Assembly: GCA_002354205.1 (NCBI GenBank)
Contig: DELD01000011.1
Span: 15,277-79,276, forward strand
Source: Micavibrio sp. UBA2705
GTDB lineage: Bacteria; Pseudomonadota; Alphaproteobacteria; Micavibrionales; Micavibrionaceae
Direction of reading: 5' to 3'
DNA: 64,000 bases
Shown one piece after another: positions 55,501-64,000 of the stretch; the first letter of the stretch is position 1, and every line of letters begins with the position of its first letter. The translations under genes and the position numbers were made by a program. The notes under the pieces were generated by a model, which saw only the letters and a list, made by a program, of their open reading frames with translations, was not told the DNA's origin and searched no databases.

Positions 55501-57394
55501 AAAAGACAGAAGCGTCCTTTTAGAACGCCAACGTGACCAAGAAGTCTTTAAGGCCGCCACAGCCGCCGCCCTAAAGGCACTTTCCGAATGCCATGATGTC
55601 AGCGTCACTTTTTCTGCGAATGAAGCTGTTACGTCACGCCTACCTTTCTCTGATTCTTATAATGCCGCAAAGTTGCCCGCGATTGGCGACACTAAAAGCC
55701 ATATTCAAAAAGACAGCCTGCGCGCCGCATCAGATATACGCGCATTGCACCTCGCCCATCACAATGTCGCGCTCCACAAAACCAGAAAACCAGAAAATGC
55801 CGAAAGCGCCGCAATATGGGATGCGTTAGAGCGCGCACGCTGTGAAGCTATTGGTATGCAAAACATGCGCGGCGTTGCCAAAAACCTCAATGCCGCCTTA
55901 GACAAAGACTGTAAAGCCAAACTCTACCAAGACATTACATCAAAAGAAGAATGCCCCCAAGCCGAGGCCATGTATATACTGACCCGCGCCGCGCTTTCGC
56001 AGACAGATTTACCTGAAGGCGCAAAGCAGGTACAAAGCCACTGGGGCAAAGACATTACCGATAAACTCGGCAATCAATCGTTAGCCGACCTTATCCCCGT
56101 AATGGATGACCAAGATAAATTTGCAAAAAAAGCGCAAAATATCCTTGATACGCTCGGCCTTGATGGTTTTGATACCATGCCAACGCCTGAACAAAACGAT
56201 GATGATGCGAGCGAAGATTCAGGCGACGAGCAAAGGGAAGAAAACAAAGACACTGACGAGAAAGAAGACAAGCAGCACGAAGACGCTTCACAAGAAGACA
56301 GCCTAGAACACGACCAAGCCGAAGACATGGCTGAAGATAGCGACACCCAAGAATCAGAAGACGCGCAAGATGCCGCCGAAGACAGCGCCGCCGCACAAGA
56401 CAATGATGACAACGCCAAAAGCAGCGAAAATGCGCAGGGCAATTACAACCCGCTCTCTGATTTGGGGCACAGTCCAGGATATACAATTTACACAACAAAA
56501 TTTGATGAAATCATCGCCGCGGAAGACCTTGCCAGCGCTGCAGATTTAAAACGCCTACGCGACATGCTTGATACTTATTTAGAACGCTATCAGTCGATGA
56601 TAACCCGCCTTGCTAACCGCCTGCAGCGCAAATTAATGGCACAGCAGCAACGCAGCTGGAAATTCGACCAAGAAGACGGACAGATTGACAGCGCCCGCCT
56701 TGCTCGCATTGTTGCAAACCCCACCGTCCCGCTTAGCTTCATGCGAGAACAAGAAACCAAGTTTAAAGACACTGTGCTAACCTTACTGCTTGATAATTCA
56801 GGGTCAATGCGCGGCCGTCCGATTACAATTTCCGCTCTCTGCGCTGATATTCTTATCCGCACGCTAGAGCGCTGCGGTATCAAAACCGAAGTTCTTGGCT
56901 TTACCACCCGCGCATGGAAAGGCGGCAAGTCCCGCGAGTTATGGATTGATAATGGCCGCCCCGAAAAGCCGGGCCGCTTAAATGACATTCGCCACATTAT
57001 TTATAAACAAGGCGATACGCCGTGGCGGCGCTGCAAAAACAACCTCGGCCTCATGTTGAAAGAAGGCTTACTTAAAGAAAACATCGACGGCGAAGCTCTT
57101 GCATGGGCACATAACCGCATCGCCAAACGCAGCGAAGAACGAAAAATACTTATGGTCATTTCTGACGGCGCGCCAGTGGACGATTCTACTCTATCGAACA
57201 ATCCTGCGACCTTCCTCGAAAAAGACCTGCACTCAGTTATAAACCGCATCGAAAAAAACAGCCCTGTCGAGTTAAGCGCCATAGGCATCGGGCACGACGT
57301 TACCCCATATTACAAAAACTCAATCACCATCACCGATGTCGACCAACTCGCCGAAGCATTAATGCACAAATTGGAAACACTGTTTGAGAAATAG
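55490..57394 (+). CDS. cobT: Cobaltochelatase subunit CobT (VWA domain)
   Basis: 634 residues, starting with TTG 55490 inside cobS (11-base overlap), implying coupled translation. The N-terminal part is helical; residues about 235-320 are a long acidic, Asp/Glu/Ser/Gln-rich stretch, typical of CobT; the C terminus is a VWA domain with [13 protein letters not shown] (about 434-442), then [14 protein letters not shown] and a final strand-helix set. It pairs with CobS as motor/scaffold of the cobalt chelatase. Cobalamin genes in the neighbourhood (59552-61490) are strongly diverged, so the substrate here is open. Confidence 0.92.
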   Translation: MSNEKDRSVLLERQRDQEVFKAATAAALKALSECHDVSVTFSANEAVTSRLPFSDSYNAAKLPAIGDTKSHIQKDSLRAASDIRALHLAHHNVALHKTRKPENAESAAIWDALERARCEAIGMQNMRGVAKNLNAALDKDCKAKLYQDITSKEECPQAEAMYILTRAALSQTDLPEGAKQVQSHWGKDITDKLGNQSLADLIPVMDDQDKFAKKAQNILDTLGLDGFDTMPTPEQNDDDASEDSGDEQREENKDTDEKEDKQHEDASQEDSLEHDQAEDMAEDSDTQESEDAQDAAEDSAAAQDNDDNAKSSENAQGNYNPLSDLGHSPGYTIYTTKFDEIIAAEDLASAADLKRLRDMLDTYLERYQSMITRLANRLQRKLMAQQQRSWKFDQEDGQIDSARLARIVANPTVPLSFMREQETKFKDTVLTLLLDNSGSMRGRPITISALCADILIRTLERCGIKTEVLGFTTRAWKGGKSRELWIDNGRPEKPGRLNDIRHIIYKQGDTPWRRCKNNLGLMLKEGLLKENIDGEALAWAHNRIAKRSEERKILMVISDGAPVDDSTLSNNPATFLEKDLHSVINRIEKNSPVELSAIGIGHDVTPYYKNSITITDVDQLAEALMHKLETLFEK

Positions 57395-57412
57395 AAGGTT
57401 TAAAAAGCCGCA

Positions 57413-58111
57413 CTATCCATAACGATGCAGCCCATGCCCATGCTCCCGCATCCATGACTTTCCGCCATCATAATCAATACATAAATCTTCGCAAAGCGCC
57501 CAAAAGCGCTTGCTGTGATCCATATGCATTAAATGCGCTGCTTCATGCGCAACGACGTAATCCATTGCTTCGGATGGCGCAAATATTAATCGCCATGACA
57601 GGGATATGTGTCCATCAACACTGCAACTGCCCCAGCGGCTTTTTGTATCTCTGATTTGAATCTTTATGGCTTTACGGTCTAAATTCGCGGTTTTCTCATC
57701 CATAATATCGGTCAAATACTCACGCGCGACTTTTTTAAGGAAGCGCTTAATGCGCGGCGCGTAATCATCCAAATTGGTCTGCACCAATAATATATGGTCT
57801 TGCAACTCTATATGAGTTGATTTGCGCGTCAGATCTTTTTCAACAACAATTTCAACGTCGCGCCCAAGAACTGGGATGTTCACCCCATCTTCAAACGGCA
57901 TATATTCAGGAAGCTCACTAATGCGGTCAATCACCCATTGGCGGTGTGAATCAATAAAGGCCTGCGCTTTTTTATGTGACGCAAAGCGCGGCAACACAAA
58001 ATGCACACAGCGATTTGCAGGGTCAAGCCTAAGCGCCATACGCTTTGCGCGGCTATCACGGCGCATTTTCACATGCGCTTCGAGCCCTGATATATCAATC
58101 GCTTTACTCAT
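57413..58111 (-). CDS. YgjP-like zinc metallopeptidase domain protein (DUF45)
   Basis: 232 residues, no signal peptide. The zinc motif is DYVVAHEAAHLMHMDHSKRFW (H-E-x-x-H about residues 188-192, with a third His further on), preceded by SRWGSCSVDGHISLSWRLIFAP. N-terminal part resembles the SprT-like fold ahead (VKMRRDSRAKRMALRLDP). Function in bacteria is not settled (YgjP in E. coli is unknown). Convergent with cobT with 18 bases between stops. Confidence 0.88.
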   Translation of the reverse strand: MSKAIDISGLEAHVKMRRDSRAKRMALRLDPANRCVHFVLPRFASHKKAQAFIDSHRQWVIDRISELPEYMPFEDGVNIPVLGRDVEIVVEKDLTRKSTHIELQDHILLVQTNLDDYAPRIKRFLKKVAREYLTDIMDEKTANLDRKAIKIQIRDTKSRWGSCSVDGHISLSWRLIFAPSEAMDYVVAHEAAHLMHMDHSKRFWALCEDLCIDYDGGKSWMREHGHGLHRYG

Positions 58112-58130
58112 ATTTATAGATTAGACAGCA

Positions 58131-59468
58131 CTAAGCCCCAAAAACAACATCAAAATGACTTTTCTTGCTATATTTTTCTGGCGCTAAATCTGGCACAGCG
58201 TCAAGATCAACCGTTGGAATCGGCGATACGTCACTTTCCAAGCTGCGGATAAAGTGGCGAATACGCGGCATAATTAAGCTGCGATAGCGCCGCCCGTTAA
58301 ATATACCGTAATGCCCGACATCCTCTTGCATATGGTGATATTGCTTTGCCGCAGGTAAATTCGTACATAATTCATGCGCCGCCACAGTTTGCCCGCGTGA
58401 GGATATATCATCAAGTTCGCCTTCAATTGTTAGCAATGCGGTATGTTCTATCTTGCTTGGGTCAACATTTAAAGTTTCACCCGTAATCGGGTCATCCCAA
58501 GTCATTTCCCCCTTTGGCAGCAAGTGGCGCTGAAAAACAACATCAACCGTTTCCAAGTAGAAATCAGCAGGTATATCCATCACCGCCATATATTCATCAT
58601 AGAACTGACGATGCTGCCCCGCCGAATCGCCATCACCCTGAATAAGATGCTTGTAAAAGTTCAGATGCGACCCGACATGACGGTCTAGATTCATCGACAT
58701 AAAACCACTTAGCTGTAAAAACCCCGGGTAAACTTTTCGGAATCCGCCAGGATGGAATGCTGGCACAGTCTGCACAACTGTATTTTCAAACCAACTTAAT
58801 GGACGCTCTTCTGCCAATTCATTGACGGCTGTTTTTGATACACGCGCATCAATCGGCCCGCCCATTAATGTCATGCTTAATGGCTGATTAGGGTCGTCTT
58901 CTGCCGCCATTAATGACACAGCAGCCATCACAGGCACAGCAGGCTGACAAACGGCAATCACATGGGTGTCACCGCCCAAAAGGCTTAAAAAGCTGCGCAA
59001 ATATGAAATATAGCTATCAAGCGAGAAAACACCTGCATTAAGCGGCACTTGACGCGCGTCAATCCAGTCCGTTACATAAACATCATGATGGGGTAATAAC
59101 GCTTCTATCGTCCCGCGCAGTAAGGTCGCATAATGCCCAGACATAGGCGCAACGACCAATACTTTGGGGTCTTTACGGTTAGTATCGCGTTTAAAATGGA
59201 GCAATGAACAAAAAGCCTTATCAACAATAATTTCTTCTTCAATCGCGACCGATTTACCATTGATGGTGGTTTCATCGAGCATCCAAGCAGGCTCACCAAA
59301 GCGGCGTGTTACACGTTCAAAAAGCTCCGCCCCTGCGGCAAGCGTTTTACCTAAAGGCGTGTAGGATAGAGGGTTAAACGGGTTAGCAAAGCTAGATTGA
59401 ACCATCTGTGCGCCAATACGCGGCCCAAAAAGTGAGGCATTCCCCAATTCGTATAAATGATATAACAT
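58131..59468 (-). CDS. phaZ: Intracellular polyhydroxyalkanoate depolymerase
   Basis: 445 residues from ATG 59468 (an upstream in-frame ATG at 59498 adds 10 doubtful residues). Matches the PhaZ-intracellular class: MLYHLYELGNASLFGPRIGA, GEPAWMLDETTINGK, VLVVAPMSGHYATLLRGTIEALLPHHDVYVTDW (in shorter blocks), and an alpha/beta hydrolase nucleophile that is Cys174 in VIAVCQPAVPVMAAVS, as known for this class, where Cys replaces Ser. Asp (TIEGELDDISSRG) and His (EDVGHYGIFNGRRY) complete the triad. It mobilises stored PHB/PHA granules. No phaC or phasin gene is adjacent. Divergent from the CbiB-like gene by 83 bases. Confidence 0.92.
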   Translation of the reverse strand: MLYHLYELGNASLFGPRIGAQMVQSSFANPFNPLSYTPLGKTLAAGAELFERVTRRFGEPAWMLDETTINGKSVAIEEEIIVDKAFCSLLHFKRDTNRKDPKVLVVAPMSGHYATLLRGTIEALLPHHDVYVTDWIDARQVPLNAGVFSLDSYISYLRSFLSLLGGDTHVIAVCQPAVPVMAAVSLMAAEDDPNQPLSMTLMGGPIDARVSKTAVNELAEERPLSWFENTVVQTVPAFHPGGFRKVYPGFLQLSGFMSMNLDRHVGSHLNFYKHLIQGDGDSAGQHRQFYDEYMAVMDIPADFYLETVDVVFQRHLLPKGEMTWDDPITGETLNVDPSKIEHTALLTIEGELDDISSRGQTVAAHELCTNLPAAKQYHHMQEDVGHYGIFNGRRYRSLIMPRIRHFIRSLESDVSPIPTVDLDAVPDLAPEKYSKKSHFDVVFGA

Positions 59469-59551
59469 GTATAATAATCCTACTCGTTTTAAACGCACCC
59501 AATATAATGATAAAATATTAGCAGAATATAATGAAGAAATAATAAACCACT

Positions 59552-60556
59552 ATGACAGATTTCATCGACGTATCTTTAATAAATCTAATTATAACACGCA
59601 TTTACACAATTGTTGCAGCGCTTATAATTTCTATCCCCATTGGCATGATGCAGAGCAAAACGGCCGCCGCGCCGCTGCCCCTATTCTGGCTCGGGCTAAA
59701 TAAGCTGTTTTTAAATAAGCTTATTAAACTAAACGTCGAAAAGCGCACTGACCAAGATTTGTTCTTCAGGGGACTATTTGTCGTCTGTTTTTTCATCTGC
59801 CTTTCTGCATTACTGGTCATTGCCTTTAATTTCCTGCCAGCAGTTTCCGCGGATATACATCTTGCACAAATCGCGTTTCTCGCTCTCGCCATCAGCACTG
59901 TTTCGCCATTATTGTTAAACAGGGATATACAGGCACAGCTTGCCAATAACGGTAAGCTCACAGCTGCGTTAGAATCAAAGCTATCCATATGCACCATGCG
60001 TGCACTGAGCAAGGCTGACAGCAGCGGCATTAATCGCTGCGTTATACATTATTCAGTATATAGTTTCATTCGCCACCTTATCGCGCCGATATTGTTTTTT
60101 CTGATTGGCGGACTTCCGCTGCTTATCATTGCGACGCTGTTTCTATGGTTAAGCTACGCCATTGGGAAAGCATCGCTTTCAGGCGCTTACACATATACAA
60201 TCACCGTTTTTGAAGAATTGTTGAGCATTGTCCCGAATTTTATCGGCACGACATTAATTATCATGGCGACATTTATTACGCCCAGAGCAAGCTTTAAAAC
60301 CGCGCTGCACGCCTTATCGTTAAAACATAGCGGCCATTTAATGCCAGGGGTTCACCCGCTTGCTATTACAGCCTTCGCGATCAATATATCCATTGGCGGC
60401 AAAGAGAAATCGCGCTACGGCGCAGCCATTGAACGCCCATGGTACGGCCCCAGAGATGCAAAAGCAAAAGTCGATGGCGCACAGGTGAAATTAGCGCAAT
60501 ATATGATTATTGTTGCGCAATTGCTCGGCCTATTCGCTTTGATGGTCTTTATATAA
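59552..60556 (+). CDS. CbiB/CobD-like membrane protein, diverged
   Basis: 334 residues with about seven hydrophobic segments. The overall layout follows CbiB (adenosylcobinamide-phosphate synthase): LAAR/KLSICTMRALSKADSSGINRCVIHYSVYSFIRHLIAPILFFLIGGLPLL matches the 'A-x-x-S-L-A-E-N-x-x-D-G-x-x-A-P-x-x-x-x-x-x-G-x-P' block, but the S-L-A-E-N and D-G-x-x-A-P residues are replaced (HYSVYSFIRHLIAPI keeps only A-P). Later FEELLSIVPNFIGTTLI matches D-D-x-x-N-x-x-P-x-R, and the C-terminal G-G block (SIGGKEKSRYGAAIERPWYG) ends the CbiB part. The loss of the Glu/Asn/Asp cluster makes classic synthase activity doubtful. Read toward the CobU-like gene. Confidence 0.7.
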   Translation: MTDFIDVSLINLIITRIYTIVAALIISIPIGMMQSKTAAAPLPLFWLGLNKLFLNKLIKLNVEKRTDQDLFFRGLFVVCFFICLSALLVIAFNFLPAVSADIHLAQIAFLALAISTVSPLLLNRDIQAQLANNGKLTAALESKLSICTMRALSKADSSGINRCVIHYSVYSFIRHLIAPILFFLIGGLPLLIIATLFLWLSYAIGKASLSGAYTYTITVFEELLSIVPNFIGTTLIIMATFITPRASFKTALHALSLKHSGHLMPGVHPLAITAFAINISIGGKEKSRYGAAIERPWYGPRDAKAKVDGAQVKLAQYMIIVAQLLGLFALMVFI

Positions 60557-60572
60557 AAAGCAGAATCGAGAT

Positions 60573-61490
60573 TTAAGACGCCATTTTATCGGGGTTATAA
60601 AAATTATCTAATATCAACATCTGACGCAGCGCGGCGATTTGCATGCCGCCATTAATCGCCGATGCTTGCTTCAACCCATAAGGGCGTGGGTCATCTAACA
60701 CGAGCCAATTTTTAGCTTTAAAATAAGCACGTAGATCAGCATCCTGCGCATCTAAAGACGGCGCAATCGCGCAATGCCAATGTGTATCGGGGTTAAGCTT
60801 ATCAAGTAGTAATGCCGCAGCAATCGCGGTATACCCCTCAAGGATCACAGGCACGCCGGCAAGGCGCGTTGCGAGGATTGCGCCAATAATCGCGTTAAGC
60901 TCATAACCGGAGCTTGCCTTTAGCATCGCAAAAAAGCCCTCTAAATCAACATCAGCGATGTCAATGTTCAGCTTACTGTCAATAAAGGGCATAAAATTGT
61001 GACAAATAGCGCGCCCAACTTCCGCAGAACCTGCGCCAATGGCAGCGATTGAAACCAAATCATTTTCAGGTTCGACCGTCATTAACCCATAAGCCAATGA
61101 ATTGAGCAAAGCCTGATCATCCATCGCATCACCACTACGTAAGTCCGCAGTTGGCTCATCCATGTTCAAATCATAAAGGCGTAAATCAGCGCTTGCAAGG
61201 TTGATAACTTCGTTCACAGCATGATCGCCTGCTAATAACTTGCTGACCATGTCTTTGAAATAACCTTGCTGCGCTTCGTCTTGTTTTGCAATCCCGTGAG
61301 ACGCCGCATATAAGGATAAACGCGGGCGCTTGATTTCAAAAATTTGACGGTCAGCAGCAAAATTGAGCCAGTATTTAATACGGCTAATTTGATCCATATC
61401 CGCAAATGCATCACGCGCGGAGCATGATGGATGCTCCATAGATGATATAAGCGTTTTAATCTCGTCAAAGTTTAATGCTGTTTCAGCCAT
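60573..61490 (-). CDS. CobU/CobT-family phosphoribosyltransferase homologue lacking key catalytic residues
   Basis: 305 residues from ATG 61490 (CGCTAAGGGAAATATTT upstream; an earlier ATG at 61523 lacks a site). The family is nicotinate-nucleotide--dimethylbenzimidazole phosphoribosyltransferase (CobU of Pseudomonas nomenclature, CobT in Salmonella). The clearest match is SGYELNAIIGAILATRLAGVPVILEGYTAIAAALLLDKLNP (about 194-234, in pieces), where the family has G-F-D-L-x-x-x-x-G-x-x-L-x-A-x-x-x-G-x-P-V-L-L-D-G. ADLRLYDLNMDEP matches the D-V-G strand. But the G-x-G-x-x-N-T-T loop reads AAIGAGSAEVG, and the C-terminal G-E-G-S/T-G-A with the catalytic Glu reads YGLKQASAINGG. It is shorter than the usual 350. 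Convergent with the CbiB-like gene (16 bases between stops). Confidence 0.72.
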   Translation of the reverse strand: MAETALNFDEIKTLISSMEHPSCSARDAFADMDQISRIKYWLNFAADRQIFEIKRPRLSLYAASHGIAKQDEAQQGYFKDMVSKLLAGDHAVNEVINLASADLRLYDLNMDEPTADLRSGDAMDDQALLNSLAYGLMTVEPENDLVSIAAIGAGSAEVGRAICHNFMPFIDSKLNIDIADVDLEGFFAMLKASSGYELNAIIGAILATRLAGVPVILEGYTAIAAALLLDKLNPDTHWHCAIAPSLDAQDADLRAYFKAKNWLVLDDPRPYGLKQASAINGGMQIAALRQMLILDNFYNPDKMAS

Positions 61491-61624
61491 AAATATTTCC
61501 CTTAGCGAATATAATGCGTGCAATTCATTTGCAGTTTATTTATAAGAACTATACAGAATGTAAAGTGATGATAAACAATAATCATTATTTTTCCGAAAAA
61601 CCGCATTATTTATGCACTCTTTAC

Positions 61625-61654
61625 TTGACTTGTATCGAGATGTTGCAGTATTGT
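61625..61654 (+). promoter_or_regulatory. Probable rpmB promoter
   Basis: TTGACT (61625-61630) is followed after 18 bases by TATTGT (61649-61654), 72 bases before the rpmB start (5/6 and 4/6 to consensus). Confidence 0.45.
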
Positions 61655-61726
61655 CCGCTTCATTGTAAAGAATGGCGTAAATAGCGCATATATTAATATA
61701 GATAAGAATACAGAAGGATTTACACT

Positions 61727-62017
61727 ATGAGCCGTCGTTGTGTAGTAACAGGTAAGAGCGTGATGTCAGGTAACAATGTATCACACGCAAAAAATAGAAC
61801 GCGTCGTAAGTTTTACCCAAATGTGCAAGAAACAAGCTTGTTTTCTGAAGCACTTGGTCGCAGCGTACGCATCAAAGTGAGCACAGCAGGTATTCGTACT
61901 GTTGAACATAAAGGTGGCCTAGACGCATACCTTGTTGGTACAGCAAAAACGAAGCTTGATGAATCTCTTCGTCCAGTTAAAGTACAAGTTGAAAAAGTTC
62001 TCGCTGCTCAGAAATAA
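61727..62017 (+). CDS. rpmB: 50S ribosomal protein L28
   Basis: 96 residues, with [20 protein letters not shown] and [14 protein letters not shown] at the start, and [21 protein letters not shown]. The C-terminal half is the alphaproteobacterial extension of L28 relative to the 78-residue E. coli protein. It has a single Cys, so no zinc finger of the C-x2-C type. AAGGATTTACACT precedes the ATG. Codon use is strongly biased, as for a highly expressed gene. tgt follows 29 bases downstream. Confidence 0.97.
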   Translation: MSRRCVVTGKSVMSGNNVSHAKNRTRRKFYPNVQETSLFSEALGRSVRIKVSTAGIRTVEHKGGLDAYLVGTAKTKLDESLRPVKVQVEKVLAAQK

Positions 62018-62046
62018 TTTTCTAAACAAGCGAATAGAGCTTATCA

Positions 62047-63234
62047 ATGACTGATCTTAAATATCCAAATTTTGCTTTTGATATTACCCACAACGCGCCT
62101 AATTCTAAGGCGCGTTTAGGTAATTTGAAGACTCCTCACGGGACTATTCAAACCCCAAATTTCATTTTTTGCGGCACAAAAGCAGCCATTAAGAACCTCA
62201 ACCCTGATCAAATGGTTGAGGCAAAAACGGATATTATACTTTCCAACACATATCATTTAATGATTCAGCCCGGCGCTGATATTGTTGAAAAAATGGGTGG
62301 CCTTCATAAATTTATGGGCTGGGACGGCCCTATGCTCACCGATAGTGGCGGTTTTCAAATATTCTCTATGGGCCACGGCTCCGTAGCGGACGAAATCAAA
62401 GGCCGCAACAAAGGTGAGCGCGGACAGTCCCTTCTCAAAATCACCGAAGAAGGCGCAAAGTTCAGAAATTACCGCGATGGCTCATCCATGATGCTGACCC
62501 CTGAATTATCCATGGATATTCAACGCAAGCTTGGCGCAGATCTCATCATGCAGTTTGACGAATGCACGGCATTCCACGTTGATCGCAAATATACCGAAAG
62601 CTCTATGCACCGTTCGCACCGTTGGGGCGACCGCTCATTGGAACAATTCGCAAAAAATGATAACGGCGCACAAGCTGTTTACGGCATTGTTCAGGGCGGC
62701 GTATATGACGACCTACGCAAAGAAAGCTGCGCATGGACGAAGAATGGTAATTTCTTTGGCACAGCCATTGGCGGCTCTCTAGGCGGCAGCAAACAGCAAT
62801 TTTACGAGATTGTTGAGCTATGTAGCAAAGAAATCCACCAAACACGCCCCGTTCATTTACTTGGCATTGGCGCTATTGATGATATTTTCCAGTGTGTGCG
62901 CCTTGGCATAGACACATTTGACTGCGTATCCCCGACCCGCGCAGCGCGACATGGCTGGGCGGTGATGAAAGGCGTACCGGGCAACCGTATTAACCTTAAA
63001 AACGCTAAATACAAAGATGACGAAACGCCGCTTGCCGCGGATTACGACATCAAAGCATCGAACTTTTATTCAAAAGCCTATATTCATCATCTGATAAAGG
63101 CACAAGAAATGCTCTCAATGCAGATACTCTCGCAGCATAATGTCTATGTGATGAACCTGCTGATGCGTGATATCCGCAAGGCAATCGCCGAAGACACATT
63201 AGATGCCTGCGAAAAAGAATGGCGCTGCCTTTAA
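62047..63234 (+). CDS. tgt: tRNA-guanine transglycosylase family (queuine/preQ1), atypical
   Basis: 395 residues. Exchanges guanine at tRNA position 34 for a queuosine precursor. Catalytic Asp99 (PMLTDSGGFQIFSMGHG), FDECTAFHVD, YGIVQGGVYDDLRKES and nucleophile Asp292 (DTFDCVSPTRAARHG) are all present. Three things differ from the common bacterial enzyme. A stretch of about 20 extra residues follows SMGHG (SVADEIKGRNKGERGQ). The base-pocket loop reads GGSLGG (242-247) where most bacteria have G-G-L-A-V-G, giving Gly at the place of Val233. And the zinc site C-x-C-x2-C is replaced at 329-341 (LAADYDIKASNFY) while the distal His364 remains. The protein probably still works, perhaps with another base. 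Downstream of rpmB. Confidence 0.9.
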   Translation: MTDLKYPNFAFDITHNAPNSKARLGNLKTPHGTIQTPNFIFCGTKAAIKNLNPDQMVEAKTDIILSNTYHLMIQPGADIVEKMGGLHKFMGWDGPMLTDSGGFQIFSMGHGSVADEIKGRNKGERGQSLLKITEEGAKFRNYRDGSSMMLTPELSMDIQRKLGADLIMQFDECTAFHVDRKYTESSMHRSHRWGDRSLEQFAKNDNGAQAVYGIVQGGVYDDLRKESCAWTKNGNFFGTAIGGSLGGSKQQFYEIVELCSKEIHQTRPVHLLGIGAIDDIFQCVRLGIDTFDCVSPTRAARHGWAVMKGVPGNRINLKNAKYKDDETPLAADYDIKASNFYSKAYIHHLIKAQEMLSMQILSQHNVYVMNLLMRDIRKAIAEDTLDACEKEWRCL

Positions 63235-63274
63235 AGCTCACGCCACTCTACAGACTCTTCATTGAAACAAACGC

Positions 63275-63826
63275 TTACTCAATCGCGCGTAATATGCCGG
63301 CCATTGGTGGACGGTTTTTATAGCCATCTTCACTGAACATATGTGTAATATTGCCTTCTGCATTAATCACATAAATTGTCGGGTGAGGAATACCGAAAAA
63401 GCGTGAGCCTGCTTCATATTTATCATTTAAAATGCCAAAGGCCATAATGCTTTTGGAACGTTCATCAGACAGCATTTTATAAGGGATGTTCTTTTCATCA
63501 CTGAATTTTTTTAGCGTCGCTACAGAGTCATAACTGACCGAGACAACCTCATAACCTAGTGCCTTAAATTTTGGGTAATATTCAGCGAAGTCCTGCATTT
63601 GTTTTTTACAAAACGGACACCAATCAGCCGAGCGCACAAAAAAGACAACAAGCCCTTTTTCACCTTTTAAGGCATCAAAGCCTGCAATATGTCCATTTTG
63701 ATCGGAAAACTCCAGTTGATGGGGGATTTTTTCATCAATTTGACTTGGCGCGGCGGCATAAGCCCCCATGGCTGTCGTGCAAATCAAAGACAACGCAACT
63801 ACAGCTGCATAAAACTTTCTAAACAT
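63275..63826 (-). CDS. Exported peroxiredoxin/thioredoxin-like protein (AhpC-TSA/redoxin)
   Basis: 183 residues from ATG 63826, behind AAGGAAGTTTAATA; an in-frame ATG at 63886 lacks this. A signal peptide is clear (FYAAVVALSLICTTAMGAYAA). The redoxin fold follows: GLVVFFVRSADWCPFCKKQMQDF with a C-x-x-C active site (WCPFC), then YEVVSVSYDSVATLKKF, IPYKMLSDERSKSIMAFGI and GIPHPTIYVINAEG with the cis-Pro. It may reduce peroxides or oxidised thiols in the periplasm. It lies convergent with tgt and divergent from leuC, sharing a roughly 93-base control region with it. Confidence 0.85.
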   Translation of the reverse strand: MFRKFYAAVVALSLICTTAMGAYAAAPSQIDEKIPHQLEFSDQNGHIAGFDALKGEKGLVVFFVRSADWCPFCKKQMQDFAEYYPKFKALGYEVVSVSYDSVATLKKFSDEKNIPYKMLSDERSKSIMAFGILNDKYEAGSRFFGIPHPTIYVINAEGNITHMFSEDGYKNRPPMAGILRAIE

Positions 63827-63919
63827 TATTAAACTTCCTTTTGTAAACAATCTAAAGTGACCTTGTTTTCTATTCGTAATCAGCATAAATTAAATTACAT
63901 TATTATTAACGAAAAAGAC

Positions 63920-64000
63920 ATGAGCATGGCAAAAACACTCTACGATAAAATTTGGGACGCGCATTTAATTGAAACTGGCGATAATGAAAACACCCTTATC
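63920..64000 (+). CDS. leuC: 3-isopropylmalate dehydratase large subunit, 5' end only
   Basis: 27 codons before the window ends, beginning MSMAKTLYDKIWDAHLIETG. The K-T-L-Y-D-K-I-W-D-A-H opening is diagnostic of LeuC. A second ATG at 63926 could also be the start. LeuC carries the 4Fe-4S cluster and pairs with LeuD (33568-34170). The ribosome site is weak (ACGAAAAAGAC). Confidence 0.9.
   Translation, partial: MSMAKTLYDKIWDAHLIETGDNENTLI

Noticed and set aside
56074..56498. Antisense Ser/Cys-rich frames in cobT
   Set aside because: They mirror the Asp/Glu-rich linker of CobT on the opposite strand.

Overview
The window is a gene-dense stretch of bacterial chromosome, almost certainly from an alphaproteobacterium of moderate GC content. 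Markers that point there are a CcrM-type GANTC methylase, a split F0 operon with two different b subunits (b and b'), the mutY / DUF721 / dsbA / smc neighbourhood, an RHH_4-type ribbon-helix-helix protein, the bolA / J-domain / cobS / cobT block, aroB-aroK next to xerD-accA, and an intracellular PHA depolymerase with a cysteine nucleophile. I see no phage, transposon, rRNA, tRNA or CRISPR array. A free-living, polyester-storing lineage (Micavibrionales or Rhodospirillales-like) is a guess from gene content only.

Layout. 1-2.2 kb: tail of cinA, a frameshifted lipase-like pseudogene, and ccrM behind a dense cluster of its own GANTC sites. 2.2-9.1 kb: mutY, a DciA-like gene, efp, an inositol monophosphatase, an OmpA-like protein, two tandem small paralogues of unknown function, and a DsbA-like oxidoreductase. 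9.1-15.6 kb: smc and the F0 operon atpI-B-E-F'-F, in which b' carries an unusual secreted, His-rich N-terminal extension. 15.6-22.2 kb: mazG, fbaA, epmA (which modifies EF-P), rpmE, cca and three orphans. 22.3-29.2 kb: a MoxR / DUF58 / BatA-DUF4159 / membrane protein operon. 29.2-37.7 kb: a NarL-type response regulator, slt, dapA, smpB, leuD, leuB, nfeD and a slipin. 37.7-43.9 kb: a CA microsatellite, a type IV pilin-like gene and a TetR / DUF2330 / GT2-GtrA / GT39-like gene group read in the same direction. 43.9-52.9 kb: macrodomain protein, peptide-binding protein, lipoprotein, CorC-like protein, aroB, aroK, a 45-residue membrane microprotein, xerD and accA. 52.9-64 kb: RHH protein, bolA, J-domain protein, cobS, cobT, YgjP-like metallopeptidase, phaZ, diverged CbiB-like and CobU-like proteins, rpmB, an atypical tgt, a peroxiredoxin-like protein, and the start of leuC.

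Most of this is core metabolism and information processing. The points that most deserve a second look are: a queuine/guanine transglycosylase that keeps its catalytic aspartates but lacks all three zinc cysteines and has Gly at the position that sets base size; a neighbouring CbiB-like / CobU-like pair, of which the CobU-like protein has lost its hallmark catalytic motifs, close to cobS/cobT; the extended b' subunit; the methylation-site cluster over the ccrM promoter; and the paired small paralogues at 7.5-8.1 kb. No wholly new multi-gene defence or conflict system is evident.
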